From NCBI GenBank assembly GCA_016866305.1, contig VGMX01000001.1, positions 62,001 to 126,000 of the forward strand: a stretch of DNA of 64,000 nucleotides. Reading direction: 5' to 3'. Positions 34,616 through 45,144 of this stretch are shown here, one piece after another (within the stretch, counting starts at the first letter, position 1; each line of letters starts with the position of its first letter). Below the pieces are notes generated by a model. That model was not told the origin of the DNA. It did no database searches and was given only the letters and a program-made list of their open reading frames with translations. This DNA is from Chlorobiota bacterium. GTDB taxonomy: Bacteria > Bacteroidota > Chlorobiia > Chlorobiales > Chlorobiaceae. Both the position numbers and the translations under genes were made by a program.

Positions 34616-36049
34616 TCATTCCGGGATGAACTGCCAGCCGATACGGCCTCTGAACTTGTGCATGAAGGTGCTCTCCACCATCTGCTTGAGCCAGGCTCCG
34701 GAAATACCGCGCTCCACCTTGGTAACGAACATGTCGCGTCCCTCCTTGTTGTCGTAGCGGGTAAGATCGGGGACGACCGGATAGATGATCATGACGATGG
34801 CCGAACCGTTCCAGAGCGATTTGCCGTTCGAGGCGATACAGACGGCAAGCATTTCGGACATACGCTCGCGGTGCGTCATGCGCCCGGTCTTGACCATGTC
34901 GATGACGTTGAAGGCTACGACCCTGCCGATCACACCGGAAATCATGCCGGTTCTCGGTGCTCCGGGAATGATCTGCGTGCCGTTCTTGGTGGTATGCGGC
35001 ACGGAAATCGGACCGGGAGGCGCAAACGCGATCCCTGCGGCGAAGATGTTCTTGTAGATAGGATTGTTGTACTGTGCAGGCCATGCGTTGGGGTTCTTCA
35101 CCAGATCGTCGTACTTGAGACCGTAGATGCCGTCAGCGAACACGAATCCTCCCGGGTTGCACACCTTCGAAGAGATATCCTGGCCATCCTTGTCGAAAAA
35201 CTTGAAGGTAACTCCGCGCGACTGGGGAATGAGCATGGCGAAATCGTAATCGGTTTCACCGTAGTTGCCTTCGAAATCCTCCCAGTAAACCTTCTTTGCA
35301 TCGACCTCTTTGACACCCCTGCGAATCGCTTTCTCGATGCCGAACTCGTCAATGGCGTCCTCAATAAGATCTCCGCCTCGAGCGATCCTTCCTCCCTGCT
35401 TGACAACGTTGATGCCGCCGACGCCGAAATCGCCGATTTCAGGCTCGTTGGTAAGATAGATGAGGTCTGCCTTGTCCCTGATTCCCCTCTCGGAAAGATC
35501 ATGGTGGATATTGGTGATGTACTCGAAAGCCGCCCCCTGGCATGCAGCAAGCGGATGACCGGTGCCGATAACCAGCTTCTGCCGCTCGCCTCGCTTCATG
35601 CGCTCTACCGACTGCAGGTATGCGTCACGAGCCTGGATAGCGGTATCGTAATGGCAGATAGACTGGGTGAACTTTTTCGGTCCGAGGCCTGGCGTTGCAT
35701 CGTAGTTCATGTGGGCACCGGTGGCGATGATCAGGTGGTCGTACTCCAGACTGGCCGGACCGGCGTTGTCGGCCTGTTCGAGAATGATGTAGTTCTCGTC
35801 GGGGTGCACCGAGGTGACCGTGCCCTGAACAAAGTTCACATTGAATTTGTCGTAGATCGGCTTTAACTTGAAAATGGTATGCTCGGGCTTTACGGCATCG
35901 ATACCAAGCCATACCCATGAAGGCACAAACCCGAAATAATCGAATTTGTGCACGACCGTAATCTCGTGCTCCCGGCCTATAGCATCGCCGAGATACATCG
36001 CTGCCGTATGGCCTGCAAAGCCGGCACCTATAATAACAACCTTTGCCAT
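34616..36049 (-). CDS. Sulfide:quinone reductase-like flavoprotein
   Basis: A 477-residue FAD protein of the SQR/flavocytochrome c family. GAGFAG (8-13) and the segment at 104-112 (DHLIIATGA) bind FAD. Cysteines at 132 and 170 ([12 protein letters not shown]) match two of the three redox cysteines of classic SQR. The third classic one, in AAGVC, is replaced here ([10 protein letters not shown], about 338-347); C297 (KVCNPGG) or C404 could substitute. The C-terminus has amphipathic segments for membrane attachment. Sulfide oxidation to sulfur with quinone reduction fits a green sulfur bacterium, which has several SQR types; this is one of the divergent ones. A small ORF and a terminator follow. 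Confidence 0.85.
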   Translation of the reverse strand: MAKVVIIGAGFAGHTAAMYLGDAIGREHEITVVHKFDYFGFVPSWVWLGIDAVKPEHTIFKLKPIYDKFNVNFVQGTVTSVHPDENYIILEQADNAGPASLEYDHLIIATGAHMNYDATPGLGPKKFTQSICHYDTAIQARDAYLQSVERMKRGERQKLVIGTGHPLAACQGAAFEYITNIHHDLSERGIRDKADLIYLTNEPEIGDFGVGGINVVKQGGRIARGGDLIEDAIDEFGIEKAIRRGVKEVDAKKVYWEDFEGNYGETDYDFAMLIPQSRGVTFKFFDKDGQDISSKVCNPGGFVFADGIYGLKYDDLVKNPNAWPAQYNNPIYKNIFAAGIAFAPPGPISVPHTTKNGTQIIPGAPRTGMISGVIGRVVAFNVIDMVKTGRMTHRERMSEMLAVCIASNGKSLWNGSAIVMIIYPVVPDLTRYDNKEGRDMFVTKVERGISGAWLKQMVESTFMHKFRGRIGWQFIPE

Positions 36050-36285
36050 TACGTTATTCTCCCGTTATACTTGTTTTGATTTGCAGCCCTCTGGCTTTTC
36101 TGAAATGAATAGGTCAAAATTAATACCAAAATACCATATGACCAAGCAGTTATCCGACAATTTTGAGCATATGCCATTATTTTATCACCGATAAAACACT
36201 GTTTTCGCTGAAAAACAGCGTAATCCATGACGGATGAGACCACATTACACAAGATATCGGCAACAACAGATCAAGAAGCTTCGAC

Positions 36286-36708
36286 GTGAACAGAAAAAAA
36301 AGAATCATCGCTATCGATTACGGCACGAAACGCATCGGGATCGCACAGACCGATCCGCTGCAGCTCTTTGCCCAGCCGGTCTGCACCGTCGAGCGAAAAG
36401 AACTGCCTCGCCTGCTGGCGGACATGACCGCCCATAATTCCGTCGAGCGGATTCTCGTGGGCTACCCGCTCAACGAGGACGGATCGGAAAACACCATGAC
36501 CGGCATGATTGACAGCTTTATCGACGATCTCTGCCGGGCATTCCCGGAAATACCTGTCGAGAGGGTCAACGAACACCGTTCATCAAGGGAAGCCATGCGG
36601 ATACTTGCCGGCTCGGGACTCAGCAGGAAAGAGCGGAACCGGAAAGGACGACTTGACAGTGCTGCAGCATGCGTTATCCTGCAGGAATATCTCGAAACGC
36701 ACCGCTAA
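36286..36708 (+). CDS. ruvX: Putative Holliday junction resolvase / pre-16S rRNA nuclease
   Basis: A 140-residue YqgF-family RNase H-fold nuclease involved in 16S rRNA 5' end processing. IIAIDYGTKRIGIAQTD at the start has the first catalytic Asp; VGYPLNEDGSE and ERVNEHRSSREA, then RKGRLDSAAACVILQ with the last Asp, complete the set. The start is a GTG at 36286, weakly supported but giving the family N-terminus. pyrE starts 102 nt later, perhaps from its own promoter. Confidence 0.9.
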   Translation: MNRKKRIIAIDYGTKRIGIAQTDPLQLFAQPVCTVERKELPRLLADMTAHNSVERILVGYPLNEDGSENTMTGMIDSFIDDLCRAFPEIPVERVNEHRSSREAMRILAGSGLSRKERNRKGRLDSAAACVILQEYLETHR

Positions 36709-36809
36709 GCCGCCTGAAGCGCCGGCATGGGGGTTTTTCATTTGCCTTTTTTGATGCAGCTTCTGTATTTTAGCTGGTTACATACATTTTCAACGACCCA
36801 TTTCCTGCC

Positions 36810-37391
36810 ATGAGCAATCAGTCAATGCTTGAACTGTTCAAATCAACCGAAGCACTCCTCGAAGGCCATTTCAGGCTGACATCGGGACGGCACAGCAACG
36901 CCTATTTCCAGTGCGCGAAAGTACTGCAATATCCGGAGCACCTTTCGACGGTCTGCAGCTGCATCGCAGGTCACTTCAGGGATTCCGGGGTCGAAACGGT
37001 CATCTCGCCGGCCATAGGCGGCATTGTAGTGGGTACCGAAGTCGGCCGCCAGCTTGGAGTGAAAACCATTTTTGCTGAACGCAAGGAAGGAAACATGGTC
37101 ATCCGCAGAGGATTCAGCCTTCAAAAAGGCGAACGGGTGATTGTCGTGGAGGATGTCATCACAACCGGAGGTTCCGTTGCCGAAGTGATCGAACTGGTCG
37201 ATGCTGCCGGAGCAACGCTTGTTGGCGTAGGTTCAGTGGTCGACCGCAGCAACGGCAAGGTCAGGCTTGCTGAAAACCAGTACTCCGTGCTTGCAATGGA
37301 AGTGATCAGCTACGATCCCGAAGCGTGCCCTCTCTGCAAGGCCGGTATCCCGATCGAAGCCCCCGGCAGCAGGGCCAACCAGCAGAACTGA
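36810..37391 (+). CDS. pyrE: Orotate phosphoribosyltransferase
   Basis: A 193-residue enzyme attaching ribose 5-phosphate to orotate. Seen: [20 protein letters not shown] at the start, [25 protein letters not shown], and the PRPP-binding loop [11 protein letters not shown] near residue 110. Length is usual. It begins a tight operon pyrE-tyrA-nadK-unknown gene, with 9 nt to tyrA. The preceding pathway step, pyrD, is at 8704. Confidence 0.94.
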   Translation: MSNQSMLELFKSTEALLEGHFRLTSGRHSNAYFQCAKVLQYPEHLSTVCSCIAGHFRDSGVETVISPAIGGIVVGTEVGRQLGVKTIFAERKEGNMVIRRGFSLQKGERVIVVEDVITTGGSVAEVIELVDAAGATLVGVGSVVDRSNGKVRLAENQYSVLAMEVISYDPEACPLCKAGIPIEAPGSRANQQN

Positions 37392-37400
37392 AACAGTATC

Positions 37401-38264
37401 GTGCAACCGGCTATCAGAACCATATCGTTCATCGGACTCGGACTGATCGGAGCATCCCTTATGCGGGCGTTCAGGATGGCCGGTGCGGACGACAAATACC
37501 GGCTTTTCCTGAAAGGATACGATCCTTCTTTCAGCGAACAGGAACGGCTGGCTGTGCTCGATTGCGGTCTCGACCGGTTCGAGACCGACAAGAGCGCCCT
37601 GTACAGGGCGGATATGATCGTACTGGCAGCACCGGTACAGGCAAATATCGCGCTGCTCGATGAAATCGCGAAGTTTGCAGCCCCGTCGACGCTGGTAACC
37701 GACGTGTCGAGCACAAAAGCGCTGATAGCAGCAAAAGCCCGTGAACTCGGCATCACGTTTATCGGTATGCACCCGATGGCCGGCAGGGAACAGCAGGGAT
37801 TCCGGACGGCACATGAAGAGCTGCTCAGAGGAAAAACCGTCATTCTCTGCGACAGCGGACGCCATCTTGAAGAACCGAGGGGAAAGGAACTGATAGGACT
37901 TCTCGAATCGGCAGGATGCCGCACCATGCTGATGGATCCGGAATACCATGATCGGGTTGTTGCCAATATCAGTCATCTGCCACAACTGCTCTCCACGCTG
38001 CTGATGAATTTCTGTGAAGACAATATCTCGGCATCCGGACCGGGTTTTGCAACACTTGCAAGGCTCTCGGGAAGTCCATGGTCGATCTGGCAGGATATCG
38101 TGCTCACCAACAGCGGCAATATTTCCGCAGAACTGGAACGGTTTGCCGGTGAACTTCTGGCTCTTGCCGGGGATGTGAAAACGGAAAACACAGAAAACCT
38201 CGCATCGAGGTTCGGCAATGCAAACCGGCTGTACCAAACTCTGAAGGAGCTCCACAAACCATGA
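37401..38264 (+). CDS. tyrA: Prephenate dehydrogenase
   Basis: A 287-residue NAD(P)-dependent enzyme of tyrosine synthesis. The Rossmann start reads [16 protein letters not shown], and [13 protein letters not shown] carries the conserved catalytic histidine region. [17 protein letters not shown], in the helical C-terminal domain, has the second conserved histidine. The start is a GTG at 37401, 9 nt after pyrE; the end overlaps nadK by 4 nt. Arogenate as the natural substrate cannot be excluded. Confidence 0.9.
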   Translation: MQPAIRTISFIGLGLIGASLMRAFRMAGADDKYRLFLKGYDPSFSEQERLAVLDCGLDRFETDKSALYRADMIVLAAPVQANIALLDEIAKFAAPSTLVTDVSSTKALIAAKARELGITFIGMHPMAGREQQGFRTAHEELLRGKTVILCDSGRHLEEPRGKELIGLLESAGCRTMLMDPEYHDRVVANISHLPQLLSTLLMNFCEDNISASGPGFATLARLSGSPWSIWQDIVLTNSGNISAELERFAGELLALAGDVKTENTENLASRFGNANRLYQTLKELHKP

Positions 38265-39118
38265 AATTCGCCATTGTCGTCAATACGGAACGCAAGGAGG
38301 CAGTCCTGCTGGCAAAGGAACTGATCAGCTGGCTTGACCGGAAAGGGATCGGGTATGTGCTTGAATCCCTTTCCGGAGAAAAACTCGGCACCGGCCCCTC
38401 GGCAAAAATAGACGATCTCAACCGGCTTTGTGACGTATTCGTCTCGCTTGGCGGAGACGGCACCCTGCTGTTCACCTCGCATTATTCGGCAACGAAACCG
38501 GTTATCGGCATCAATGTAGGCCATCTCGGGTTTCTCACCGAATTCAGCAAGGACGAGATCATCTCGGCCGTTGAAATGGTGCTTGCCGGAAACTATTCCA
38601 TCCATAATCGTACGCAGCTTGAAGCCATCACGGTCATCAACGGCAGGGAGCACCGGTTGCGTGCACTCAACGATGTGGTGATCGAAAAGGGGGCGTACCC
38701 GCGGATACCCACCTTCGTTATCAGGCTCGACGGTGAACTGCTCGGATCCTACCGGGCAGATGGCATCATCATTGCAACCTCGACCGGCTCCACCGCCTAT
38801 TCCATGTCCGCAGGGGGGCCGATTATCGCCCCGAAATCATGCGTGTTCGTTATCACGCCGATCTGTCCGCACATGCTGACGGTCAGACCTATCGTCATCA
38901 GCGATGACAAGATTATCGAGGTTTCCGTCGATGCCCAGGCAGGAGAGTTTCCCCTTAATTGTGACGGGCGCATCACAAAAATGCTGTTGCCGCAGGAGAG
39001 TGTTACGGTGAGGAAATCGGATGCCCAGATCAATCTGGTAGCCAACGAAAACAGGGATTACTGCGAGATACTGCGAACCAAACTGCTTTGGGGCCGCGAA
39101 CATGACTCCAGGCAATAG
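38261..39118 (+). CDS. nadK: NAD kinase
   Basis: A 285-residue ATP-NAD kinase that makes NADP. The diagnostic SLGGDGTLL motif lies near residue 66, [11 protein letters not shown] follows, then the [21 protein letters not shown] motif shortened here to [18 protein letters not shown]. It overlaps tyrA by 4 nt (ATGA), a sign of translational coupling. Supply of NADPH to biosynthesis is shared by both neighbours in a broad sense only. Confidence 0.94.
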   Translation: MKFAIVVNTERKEAVLLAKELISWLDRKGIGYVLESLSGEKLGTGPSAKIDDLNRLCDVFVSLGGDGTLLFTSHYSATKPVIGINVGHLGFLTEFSKDEIISAVEMVLAGNYSIHNRTQLEAITVINGREHRLRALNDVVIEKGAYPRIPTFVIRLDGELLGSYRADGIIIATSTGSTAYSMSAGGPIIAPKSCVFVITPICPHMLTVRPIVISDDKIIEVSVDAQAGEFPLNCDGRITKMLLPQESVTVRKSDAQINLVANENRDYCEILRTKLLWGREHDSRQ

Positions 39119-40616
39119 GCTTACGAACGCATCCCGCATCAGCAGCTTCATGAACTATCCTTTCAGCCCGGCAACACTTCATCATCTCCTCGGTATTGCG
39201 GAAGAAACTCCGCTTGGCCTCGATGACATGTGCGCGGAACTGCGCTGCGTCCTGTATCCCGCTCGCTCCCTCCCGGAACGGCTGGAACGGTTCTGCCGTT
39301 CACTCGCAGCCACCATGCACTCACTCGGCATTACCGTTGAACCCTACGGCGACAGCTCGCTCAGCAACGGACGATTCCTGCCTGGCACCGTGATTCTCGC
39401 CCCGGGCATCTTTACAGACAGCGAACTCGCCATCAACAGGGTTTCGACGCTTTACAACAACATCATTGTCGGCATTTACGACGAACCGCCGCCGCTCAGC
39501 GCCGAAGCGCTTCCCCAGGAGAGGCTCGACGCCATCGTCCGTCGGCTGGCAAGGGATATGGTGCATATCCTGGTGTACGTCACGGAAAGCTCATGGACCA
39601 TATGCACCATGAACGGCGGGGTGGTAACATTCGGAACCCCTTTTCCCGAGCCGCATGATGTCCGCAGGACGCTGGTTCCGAAACTGACAGCACAGGTTGT
39701 GCCGCCGAAACCGGGCGACCTCGATTTGCGTCAGGGACTGATTGAGCCGGAAAGCGCCGAATACAGGGCTGCTGCGGATGATTTTCTCGCCTGCAGCCGG
39801 GCATGGGCATCGAGCAGCGTCCTCCTTACCCATACTTCAACCGGAGATCTTGAATACCGCACCGATTTTTACCGCAAGATCGTGGCGCGCTACCTTGACC
39901 GGCGCAGCGGCATGAGTTACGGTTTTTTCGCACGGCAGCTGCCGGCTGAGGTGAAGCCGGCGTTTCATGATGGCCGCGGCTGCGGAAAATCCGGTGATGA
40001 AACCGTTCCGGTCAGGATCGTCGGGCAAACCATGCTGGTACCCGTTCCCGATGTTCGGGTGCTTACAACCCGTTCAGGGTGCAGAAAACACGCTCTGGAA
40101 ATACCGGCTGATCTCGTTGAGATCGGAATTGAACAAAGAGTTGCCTATCTGAAAACACCCGCAGGAAAATCCGGCGATACCGCTGCACGTCCATCCTTCG
40201 ACACGCTCACCATTCTTGCACACGCTCTCGGTAATGTCTTCATCGCCTCAATTCTGAAAACCCTGAGGCCTGGCTCCCTGTTTGCCGAAACAGTTGAAAA
40301 GAAAGGAGCCTCGATGACCCACTGGCACGGCTATCCCAACGGCACTACCCTGCCCGAAGGATACTTCCTGCACGGAGGAGGCAATCCGCCGGTATCCTGT
40401 TCGACACCGCAATCGGCTGCCTACAGCCTCTTTGGAAAAATCGAGGCGCTCGAACAGGCGCTCCGGACAGGAGTGGAGTATCTGGGGGATGTCCACATCG
40501 AACCGAACCACGGAACCAATATGGTGGGAATTCTCTCCCTGGAGCAAACAGCCATGCTGCTGACCGGTACGGAAGTCCGGGAAGCAACTCTCCAAGGTTG
40601 CACGCCAAAGAAGTAA
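39102..40616 (+). CDS. Conserved-looking protein of unknown function
   Basis: A 504-residue soluble protein that I do not recognise. It overlaps the nadK end by 17 nt if started at 39102; the next ATG at 39150 ([10 protein letters not shown]) is also possible. There is no signal peptide and no long hydrophobic segment. The C-terminal third has [20 protein letters not shown] and a later [14 protein letters not shown] stretch, rich in histidine and glycine, which could bind metal or nucleotide. Codon use matches the neighbouring core genes, so it is not a recent arrival. Being in an operon with nadK and tyrA suggests a housekeeping role. Confidence 0.7.
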   Translation: MTPGNRLTNASRISSFMNYPFSPATLHHLLGIAEETPLGLDDMCAELRCVLYPARSLPERLERFCRSLAATMHSLGITVEPYGDSSLSNGRFLPGTVILAPGIFTDSELAINRVSTLYNNIIVGIYDEPPPLSAEALPQERLDAIVRRLARDMVHILVYVTESSWTICTMNGGVVTFGTPFPEPHDVRRTLVPKLTAQVVPPKPGDLDLRQGLIEPESAEYRAAADDFLACSRAWASSSVLLTHTSTGDLEYRTDFYRKIVARYLDRRSGMSYGFFARQLPAEVKPAFHDGRGCGKSGDETVPVRIVGQTMLVPVPDVRVLTTRSGCRKHALEIPADLVEIGIEQRVAYLKTPAGKSGDTAARPSFDTLTILAHALGNVFIASILKTLRPGSLFAETVEKKGASMTHWHGYPNGTTLPEGYFLHGGGNPPVSCSTPQSAAYSLFGKIEALEQALRTGVEYLGDVHIEPNHGTNMVGILSLEQTAMLLTGTEVREATLQGCTPKK

Positions 40617-40642
40617 AGTATCCGGCAGGAACGGCGAAGGAA

Positions 40643-41188
40643 CTATCCTTCCCGGCTCTCGGCATAAGGCCATTTCCCCTGTTGCTGCAGTACCATTTCA
40701 ACGACCTCCCTGATGCACCCCTTCCCTCCCTCAAAGGCGGAAATGTAGCCGACCCTGCTCCGCAGATAGTCGGCGCCGTCTATCGGCGTAACGGGAAATC
40801 CGGCTCTCTCGAGCACCGGCACGTCGGCAATGTCGTCTCCGATATAGGCGCAAGCCTCGTCGGCAAACCCCTGCTGCTGCCGGAATTCTTCATAGGCGTC
40901 GAGCAGGCTTGACGCACCGAAATAGATGCCGGTAACCCCGAGGGCTTCGAGCGCCGGACGGAAGACACCGGCATCGCGGTCGGAAATAACCGCCACCTGC
41001 AGACCCTGTCGAAGAGCCTCCTTCAGTGCGGATACGTCCCGGTTGGATAGGGAAACAATTTCACCGCCATTGCTGTCGAAGGTCATACGGGGACCGTTGA
41101 GCACGCCGTCAACCGGGAAAACCACCGCCCTGACTGCCTGGAGGGCCTGCTGGATTTTTGAGGAGGGATCGGCAAGAGAGGGCTCCAT
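40643..41188 (-). CDS. KdsC-like HAD protein lacking the nucleophile Asp
   Basis: A 181-residue HAD-fold protein related to 3-deoxy-manno-octulosonate 8-phosphate phosphatase. Motif I, normally DVDGVL, reads PVDGVL (Pro25), so the aspartate that forms the phospho-enzyme is missing; the codon is CCG at 41114-41116. The later motifs are kept: ISDRDAGVF, then IGDDIADVPVLERAGF with its metal-binding aspartates, and GGKGCIREV near the end. It follows kdsA by 37 nt on the same strand, as a normal kdsC would. Either it is inactive or has another role, such as binding KdsA. The start at 41188 has no clear ribosome binding site. Confidence 0.8.
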   Translation of the reverse strand: MEPSLADPSSKIQQALQAVRAVVFPVDGVLNGPRMTFDSNGGEIVSLSNRDVSALKEALRQGLQVAVISDRDAGVFRPALEALGVTGIYFGASSLLDAYEEFRQQQGFADEACAYIGDDIADVPVLERAGFPVTPIDGADYLRSRVGYISAFEGGKGCIREVVEMVLQQQGKWPYAESREG

Positions 41189-41225
41189 GCCGAAGTACTG
41201 AAAACCTGACAAGGTAGAATCCTGT

Positions 41226-42056
41226 TTAATGTGAATGAATGGACTGCATGCACCTGGCAAGTTGCTGCAGTTCTTTGACAACACCTGAAAAGTCAGAGAG
41301 GGGAATCTGGGTTGCCGCATCCGACAGCGCCAAAGCCGGTTCCGGGTGCACCTCGAAAAAGAGACCGTGCACACCCGAAGCGACGGCAGCCCTGGCAAGC
41401 GGCAACAGGTACTGGCGCTCTCCGCCCGAAACGCCGTTGCCTGCTCCGGGAAGCTGAAGACTGTGTGTGGCATCGTAAACAACCGGATAGCCGGTTGCGG
41501 CCATCTGGGAAATTCCCCTGAAATCGACAACAAGATTGTGATAGCCGAAACTGGTACCGCGTTCGGTCAACATGATGCGGCTGTTTCCTGTAGCGGCGAC
41601 CTTTGCAGCGGCAAATGCCATATCATCAGGAGCCATGAACTGCCCCTTCTTGATATTGACGGCCAGCCCGCTCCGTCCGGCTGCCACAAGAAGCTCTGTC
41701 TGACGCGACAGGAAAGCTGGAATCTGCAGCACATCGACATACGAAGCAGCAAGCTCAACATCCCTGGTTTCATGCACATCGGTCAGCACCGGCATACCAA
41801 AGCGCTCGCGTACGGCAGCAAGAACTTCAAGCGCCTCCCGGTCGCCGATTCCGGTGAACGACGACCCCGAGGAACGGTTTGCCTTGCGGTATGACCCCTT
41901 GAAAACAAAATTCACCCCTTCGGTTTCGGCAATACGCCGAAGTTCTCCGGCAACGGCAAAAGCCATCTCGGGGCTTTCGATAACACAGGGGCCGGCGATC
42001 AGGAAAAGGGATCCGTCAGCAGGAATTGCAATGGAACCGACTGAGAACTTTTGCAC
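41226..42056 (-). CDS. kdsA: KDO-8-phosphate synthase
   Basis: A 276-residue aldolase joining arabinose 5-phosphate and PEP, first step to KDO of lipopolysaccharide. Typical are [58 protein letters not shown] and FFEVHPEP. The start is placed at GTG 42056, which gives the usual N-terminus; the frame is open to a TTG at 42125, adding 23 residues. Neither has a strong ribosome binding site. The KdsC-like gene lies directly downstream. The divergent clpB half shares the upstream region. Confidence 0.9.
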   Translation of the reverse strand: MQKFSVGSIAIPADGSLFLIAGPCVIESPEMAFAVAGELRRIAETEGVNFVFKGSYRKANRSSGSSFTGIGDREALEVLAAVRERFGMPVLTDVHETRDVELAASYVDVLQIPAFLSRQTELLVAAGRSGLAVNIKKGQFMAPDDMAFAAAKVAATGNSRIMLTERGTSFGYHNLVVDFRGISQMAATGYPVVYDATHSLQLPGAGNGVSGGERQYLLPLARAAVASGVHGLFFEVHPEPALALSDAATQIPLSDFSGVVKELQQLARCMQSIHSH

Positions 42057-42188
42057 GCTGTTACCGGTTATTTTTTTATGAGTTACCTTGCGAAAAAAAT
42101 GATGGGTCAACCTGTTTTTACTCAAGCGTTAAATTTACAACATTATTTATTATTAACGGTACATCAGTAATCAAACACCAACACCCCT

Positions 42189-43517
42189 ATGAGCACGGCC
42201 GATACCAGACAACGGTTACAGGAGATAGAAAAACAGCTCGCCGGTCTTGTCGAGGAACAGACAAGAATCAAGGCACAATGGGACAGCGAGAAGGAGCTGA
42301 TCAAGGCTTCGAGAGATCTGAAATCGGAACTTGAGCAGTTGCGGGTTCAGGCCGAAGAGTATGAGCGGCAGGGCGACTACGGAAAGGTCGCCGAAATACG
42401 CTACGGGAGCATCGCCCGCATTGAGCGGCAGATCGAGGAAAACCGAAGGAAAATAGAGGAAAAGCAAAGCTCGGGCGACCTGATCATGAAGGAGGAGATC
42501 GACGCCGAAGATATAGCGGACATCGTCTCACGCTGGACAGGAATCCCCGTCAGCAAGATGCTGCAGTCCGAACGGCAGAAGCTGCTCGGCATCGAGGCTG
42601 AACTGCACAAGCGGGTTATCGGGCAGGACGAGGCCGTCAGTGCGGTCAGCGAAGCGGTGAAACGTTCGAGAGCCGGCATGGGCGACGAGAAACGTCCGAT
42701 CGGCTCGTTCATCTTTCTGGGTCCCACTGGCGTGGGAAAAACCGAGCTTGCCCGAACCCTTGCAGAGTACCTGTTCGACGACGAGGATGCGCTCATCCGC
42801 ATCGACATGAGTGAATACATGGAGTCGCACAACGTCAGCCGTCTGGTGGGCGCGCCTCCGGGATACATCGGTTACGAGGAGGGTGGACAGCTCACAGAAG
42901 CTGTCAGACGCAAACCGTTTTCGGTGGTGCTGCTCGACGAGATCGAAAAGGCCCATCCCGACGTGTTCAACATTCTCCTGCAGATTCTTGACGACGGTCG
43001 CCTCACTGACAGCAAGGGGCATACCGTGAACTTCAAGAACACCATCATCATCATGACCAGCAACATCGGCGCCCAGATGATCCAGTCTGAAATGGAGAAA
43101 ATGGATGGAACAGGACGGGATGCCGTGCTTGCCGGGCTGCAGGACAAGCTCTTTCAGCTGCTGAAACAGCAGGTACGTCCCGAGTTCCTGAACAGAATCG
43201 ACGAGGTCATTCTCTTTACACCGCTCTCCAGAGAGGATCTGCGCAGTATCGTACAGGTGCAGTTCGACCGTATCCGGGCTACGGCCATGCGCCAGCGGAT
43301 ATCGATGGACATCACCCCGGCGGCCCTTGACTGGCTTGCCAATGCAGGATTTGATCCGGCATTCGGAGCGCGGCCTCTGAAACGCGTCATGCAGCGGAAA
43401 ATCACCAATAAACTTTCCGAAATGATCCTTTCCGGGCTGGTTCAGGAAAACGATGGAATAACCGTTGATATGGCGAATGGAGAGCTGACGATCAGCAAAA
43501 CCGGGGAAGCTGCATGA
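42189..43517 (+). CDS. clpB: ClpB C-terminal half (M-domain end plus second AAA+ module)
   Basis: A 442-residue protein corresponding only to the second half of the ClpB disaggregase. It starts in the coiled-coil middle domain ([20 protein letters not shown]), then [12 protein letters not shown], Walker [12 protein letters not shown], Walker [16 protein letters not shown], the [13 protein letters not shown] pore loop and sensor FNPAFG-like [13 protein letters not shown]. The N-domain and first AAA+ module are not upstream, where kdsA runs on the other strand. The gene is thus a stand-alone half, not a local deletion in a longer frame; a partner encoded elsewhere is likely. It ends in a 4-nt overlap with the next gene. 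Confidence 0.9.
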   Translation: MSTADTRQRLQEIEKQLAGLVEEQTRIKAQWDSEKELIKASRDLKSELEQLRVQAEEYERQGDYGKVAEIRYGSIARIERQIEENRRKIEEKQSSGDLIMKEEIDAEDIADIVSRWTGIPVSKMLQSERQKLLGIEAELHKRVIGQDEAVSAVSEAVKRSRAGMGDEKRPIGSFIFLGPTGVGKTELARTLAEYLFDDEDALIRIDMSEYMESHNVSRLVGAPPGYIGYEEGGQLTEAVRRKPFSVVLLDEIEKAHPDVFNILLQILDDGRLTDSKGHTVNFKNTIIIMTSNIGAQMIQSEMEKMDGTGRDAVLAGLQDKLFQLLKQQVRPEFLNRIDEVILFTPLSREDLRSIVQVQFDRIRATAMRQRISMDITPAALDWLANAGFDPAFGARPLKRVMQRKITNKLSEMILSGLVQENDGITVDMANGELTISKTGEAA

Positions 43518-44638
43518 CGAAAAAAAACCTGCTTGCCTTACTGCTGCTTTTTATGCTGCTCTGGCCGAGCATCCTTGCTGCAGATGAGCGGCCGGACAGC
43601 CTCTCCATCAAGATCGGACAGATGCTGATGATCGGCTTCCGGGGACTCAGCGCCTCCGATGCGCAGGGCATTGTGGCCGACATCAAAAAGCGGCATATCG
43701 GCGGCGTGGTGCTGTTCGATTACGATGTGCCGTCCAAATCGCCGGTGAGAAACATCAGCAGCCCGGAGCAGCTTTCGAAACTCACGCTCGATCTGATGGA
43801 TCTCTCGGAAATTCCGCTTTTCATCGCCATCGATCAGGAGGGGGGAAAGGTGAATCGTCTGAAAGCATCGAAAGGATTTCCTCCGAGCGTTTCGGCAGCC
43901 AGCCTCGGCAGGCTCGACAATCCCGACAGCACTGCCCTTGCGGCACAGCGGATTGCGTCAACGCTCAAAAAAATGCACGTCCGGATGAACCTCGCGCCGG
44001 TCGTCGACCTGAATGTCAATCCGGACAATCCGGTCATCGGAAAGCTTGACCGCAGTTTTTCCGCTGATCCCGCAGTGGTGACAAGACACGCCGGGCTTAT
44101 GGCGAAGACGTTCAGCCAGGAGGGGGTGATTGCAACCCTGAAGCACTTCCCCGGCCATGGCAGCTCCACAACCGATACCCATAAGGATTTTACCGACGTG
44201 ACCACAACTTGGACTGAACACGAGCTCGACCCTTACCGATCGATGATCGCCGGCGGGTACGACGATGCCGTGATGACCGCACACGTCTTCAACGCCGGAC
44301 TCGACAACCGCTACCCGGCAACACTCTCGAAAAAAATACTGGATGGCCTGCTGCGTAATAAACTCGGTTTCCGGGGTGTTATCGTGAGCGATGACATGCA
44401 GATGAAAGCCATTGCCGACCATTACGGCCTTGAGGAAGCGGTCCGGCTGGCCGTCAATGCCGGGGTGGATGTCCTGCTCTTTGGAAACAACACCTCGTAC
44501 GATCCGGAGATTGCTGAAAAAGCAACGAAAATCCTTTCAAACCTGGTAAAAAACGGTTTTGTCTCCGAATCCCGCATAGACCGTTCCTACCGGCGGATCA
44601 TGGCACTCAAGGAAAGCTACCTTTACCATTGTAAATGA
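43514..44638 (+). CDS. nagZ: Glycoside hydrolase family 3 (NagZ-like beta-N-acetylhexosaminidase)
   Basis: A 374-residue GH3 enzyme. It starts with a signal peptide ([17 protein letters not shown]), so it is exported or membrane bound, unlike cytoplasmic E. coli NagZ. The family hallmark KHFPGHG is near residue 212, followed by DTHKD, and the [12 protein letters not shown] stretch carries the nucleophile Asp. It probably trims N-acetylglucosamine from peptidoglycan fragments. It overlaps both neighbours by 4 nt, forming an operon clpB(C)-nagZ-sixA. Confidence 0.85.
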   Translation: MTKKNLLALLLLFMLLWPSILAADERPDSLSIKIGQMLMIGFRGLSASDAQGIVADIKKRHIGGVVLFDYDVPSKSPVRNISSPEQLSKLTLDLMDLSEIPLFIAIDQEGGKVNRLKASKGFPPSVSAASLGRLDNPDSTALAAQRIASTLKKMHVRMNLAPVVDLNVNPDNPVIGKLDRSFSADPAVVTRHAGLMAKTFSQEGVIATLKHFPGHGSSTTDTHKDFTDVTTTWTEHELDPYRSMIAGGYDDAVMTAHVFNAGLDNRYPATLSKKILDGLLRNKLGFRGVIVSDDMQMKAIADHYGLEEAVRLAVNAGVDVLLFGNNTSYDPEIAEKATKILSNLVKNGFVSESRIDRSYRRIMALKESYLYHCK

Positions 44639-45129
44639 AAACACTCTACCTTGTCCGGCATGCGAAGTCGAGCTGGGAGAACACCTTGCAAAGTGATTTC
44701 GATCGACCGCTCAACGACCGGGGCATGCAATCCGCCCCTCACATGGCTGAACGGCTGAAACAGAAACAAGTGCGGCCCTGCTTGATGGTAACGAGTCCTG
44801 CAAATCGCGCCCGGACAACAGCCGAAATCTTTGCCGGAGTCATCGGGTATCCGGAAAAGGGGATCGCTCAGCACATGGAAATCTATACCGGAGGAACCGA
44901 TGCGCTGCTGCAGATTGTACGTTCGCTTCCCGAAAACTGCGTATCCGCGATGATCTTCGGACATAACCCCGCCATCACGGATTTTTCGAATTTCCTGACA
45001 GGGGGACATCTCGACAATATGGTTACCTGCGGAGTAATCCGCATAGACATGGATGAAGAATCGTGGGGAAATATCGGCAAGAGCTCCGGGAAGCGGGTGT
45101 GGTACGACTACCCGAAAAAAACCGGGTGA
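44635..45129 (+). CDS. sixA: SixA-type histidine phosphatase
   Basis: A 164-residue member of the histidine phosphatase superfamily. LYLVRHAKSSW at the start has the phospho-accepting histidine in the RHAKS form of the SixA group, TSPANRARTTAE has the second arginine, and IFGHNPAI the second histidine. Relatives remove phosphate from phosphohistidine in signalling or PTS proteins. It overlaps nagZ by 4 nt and converges with gpsA 12 nt later; the shared hairpin at 45113-45144 contains both stop codons. Confidence 0.88.
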   Translation: MKTLYLVRHAKSSWENTLQSDFDRPLNDRGMQSAPHMAERLKQKQVRPCLMVTSPANRARTTAEIFAGVIGYPEKGIAQHMEIYTGGTDALLQIVRSLPENCVSAMIFGHNPAITDFSNFLTGGHLDNMVTCGVIRIDMDEESWGNIGKSSGKRVWYDYPKKTG

Positions 45130-45144
45130 CGGCAATCGCCGTCA
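45113..45144 (-). terminator. Terminator hairpin between sixA and gpsA
   Basis: TGACGGC and GCCGTCA form a 7-bp stem that contains the stop codons of both convergent genes. On the minus strand it is followed by CCCGG and seven T, so it best serves gpsA. Confidence 0.55.

Noticed and set aside
34469..35866. 465-codon plus-strand open frame opposite the SQR-like gene
   Set aside because: Antisense shadow; the minus-strand frame has complete FAD motifs.
42189..43517. ClpB half as a local pseudogene
   Set aside because: The upstream DNA is kdsA on the opposite strand with no trace of the first AAA+ module, the frame is intact, and it is coupled to nagZ. It is a stand-alone half gene, not a broken one.
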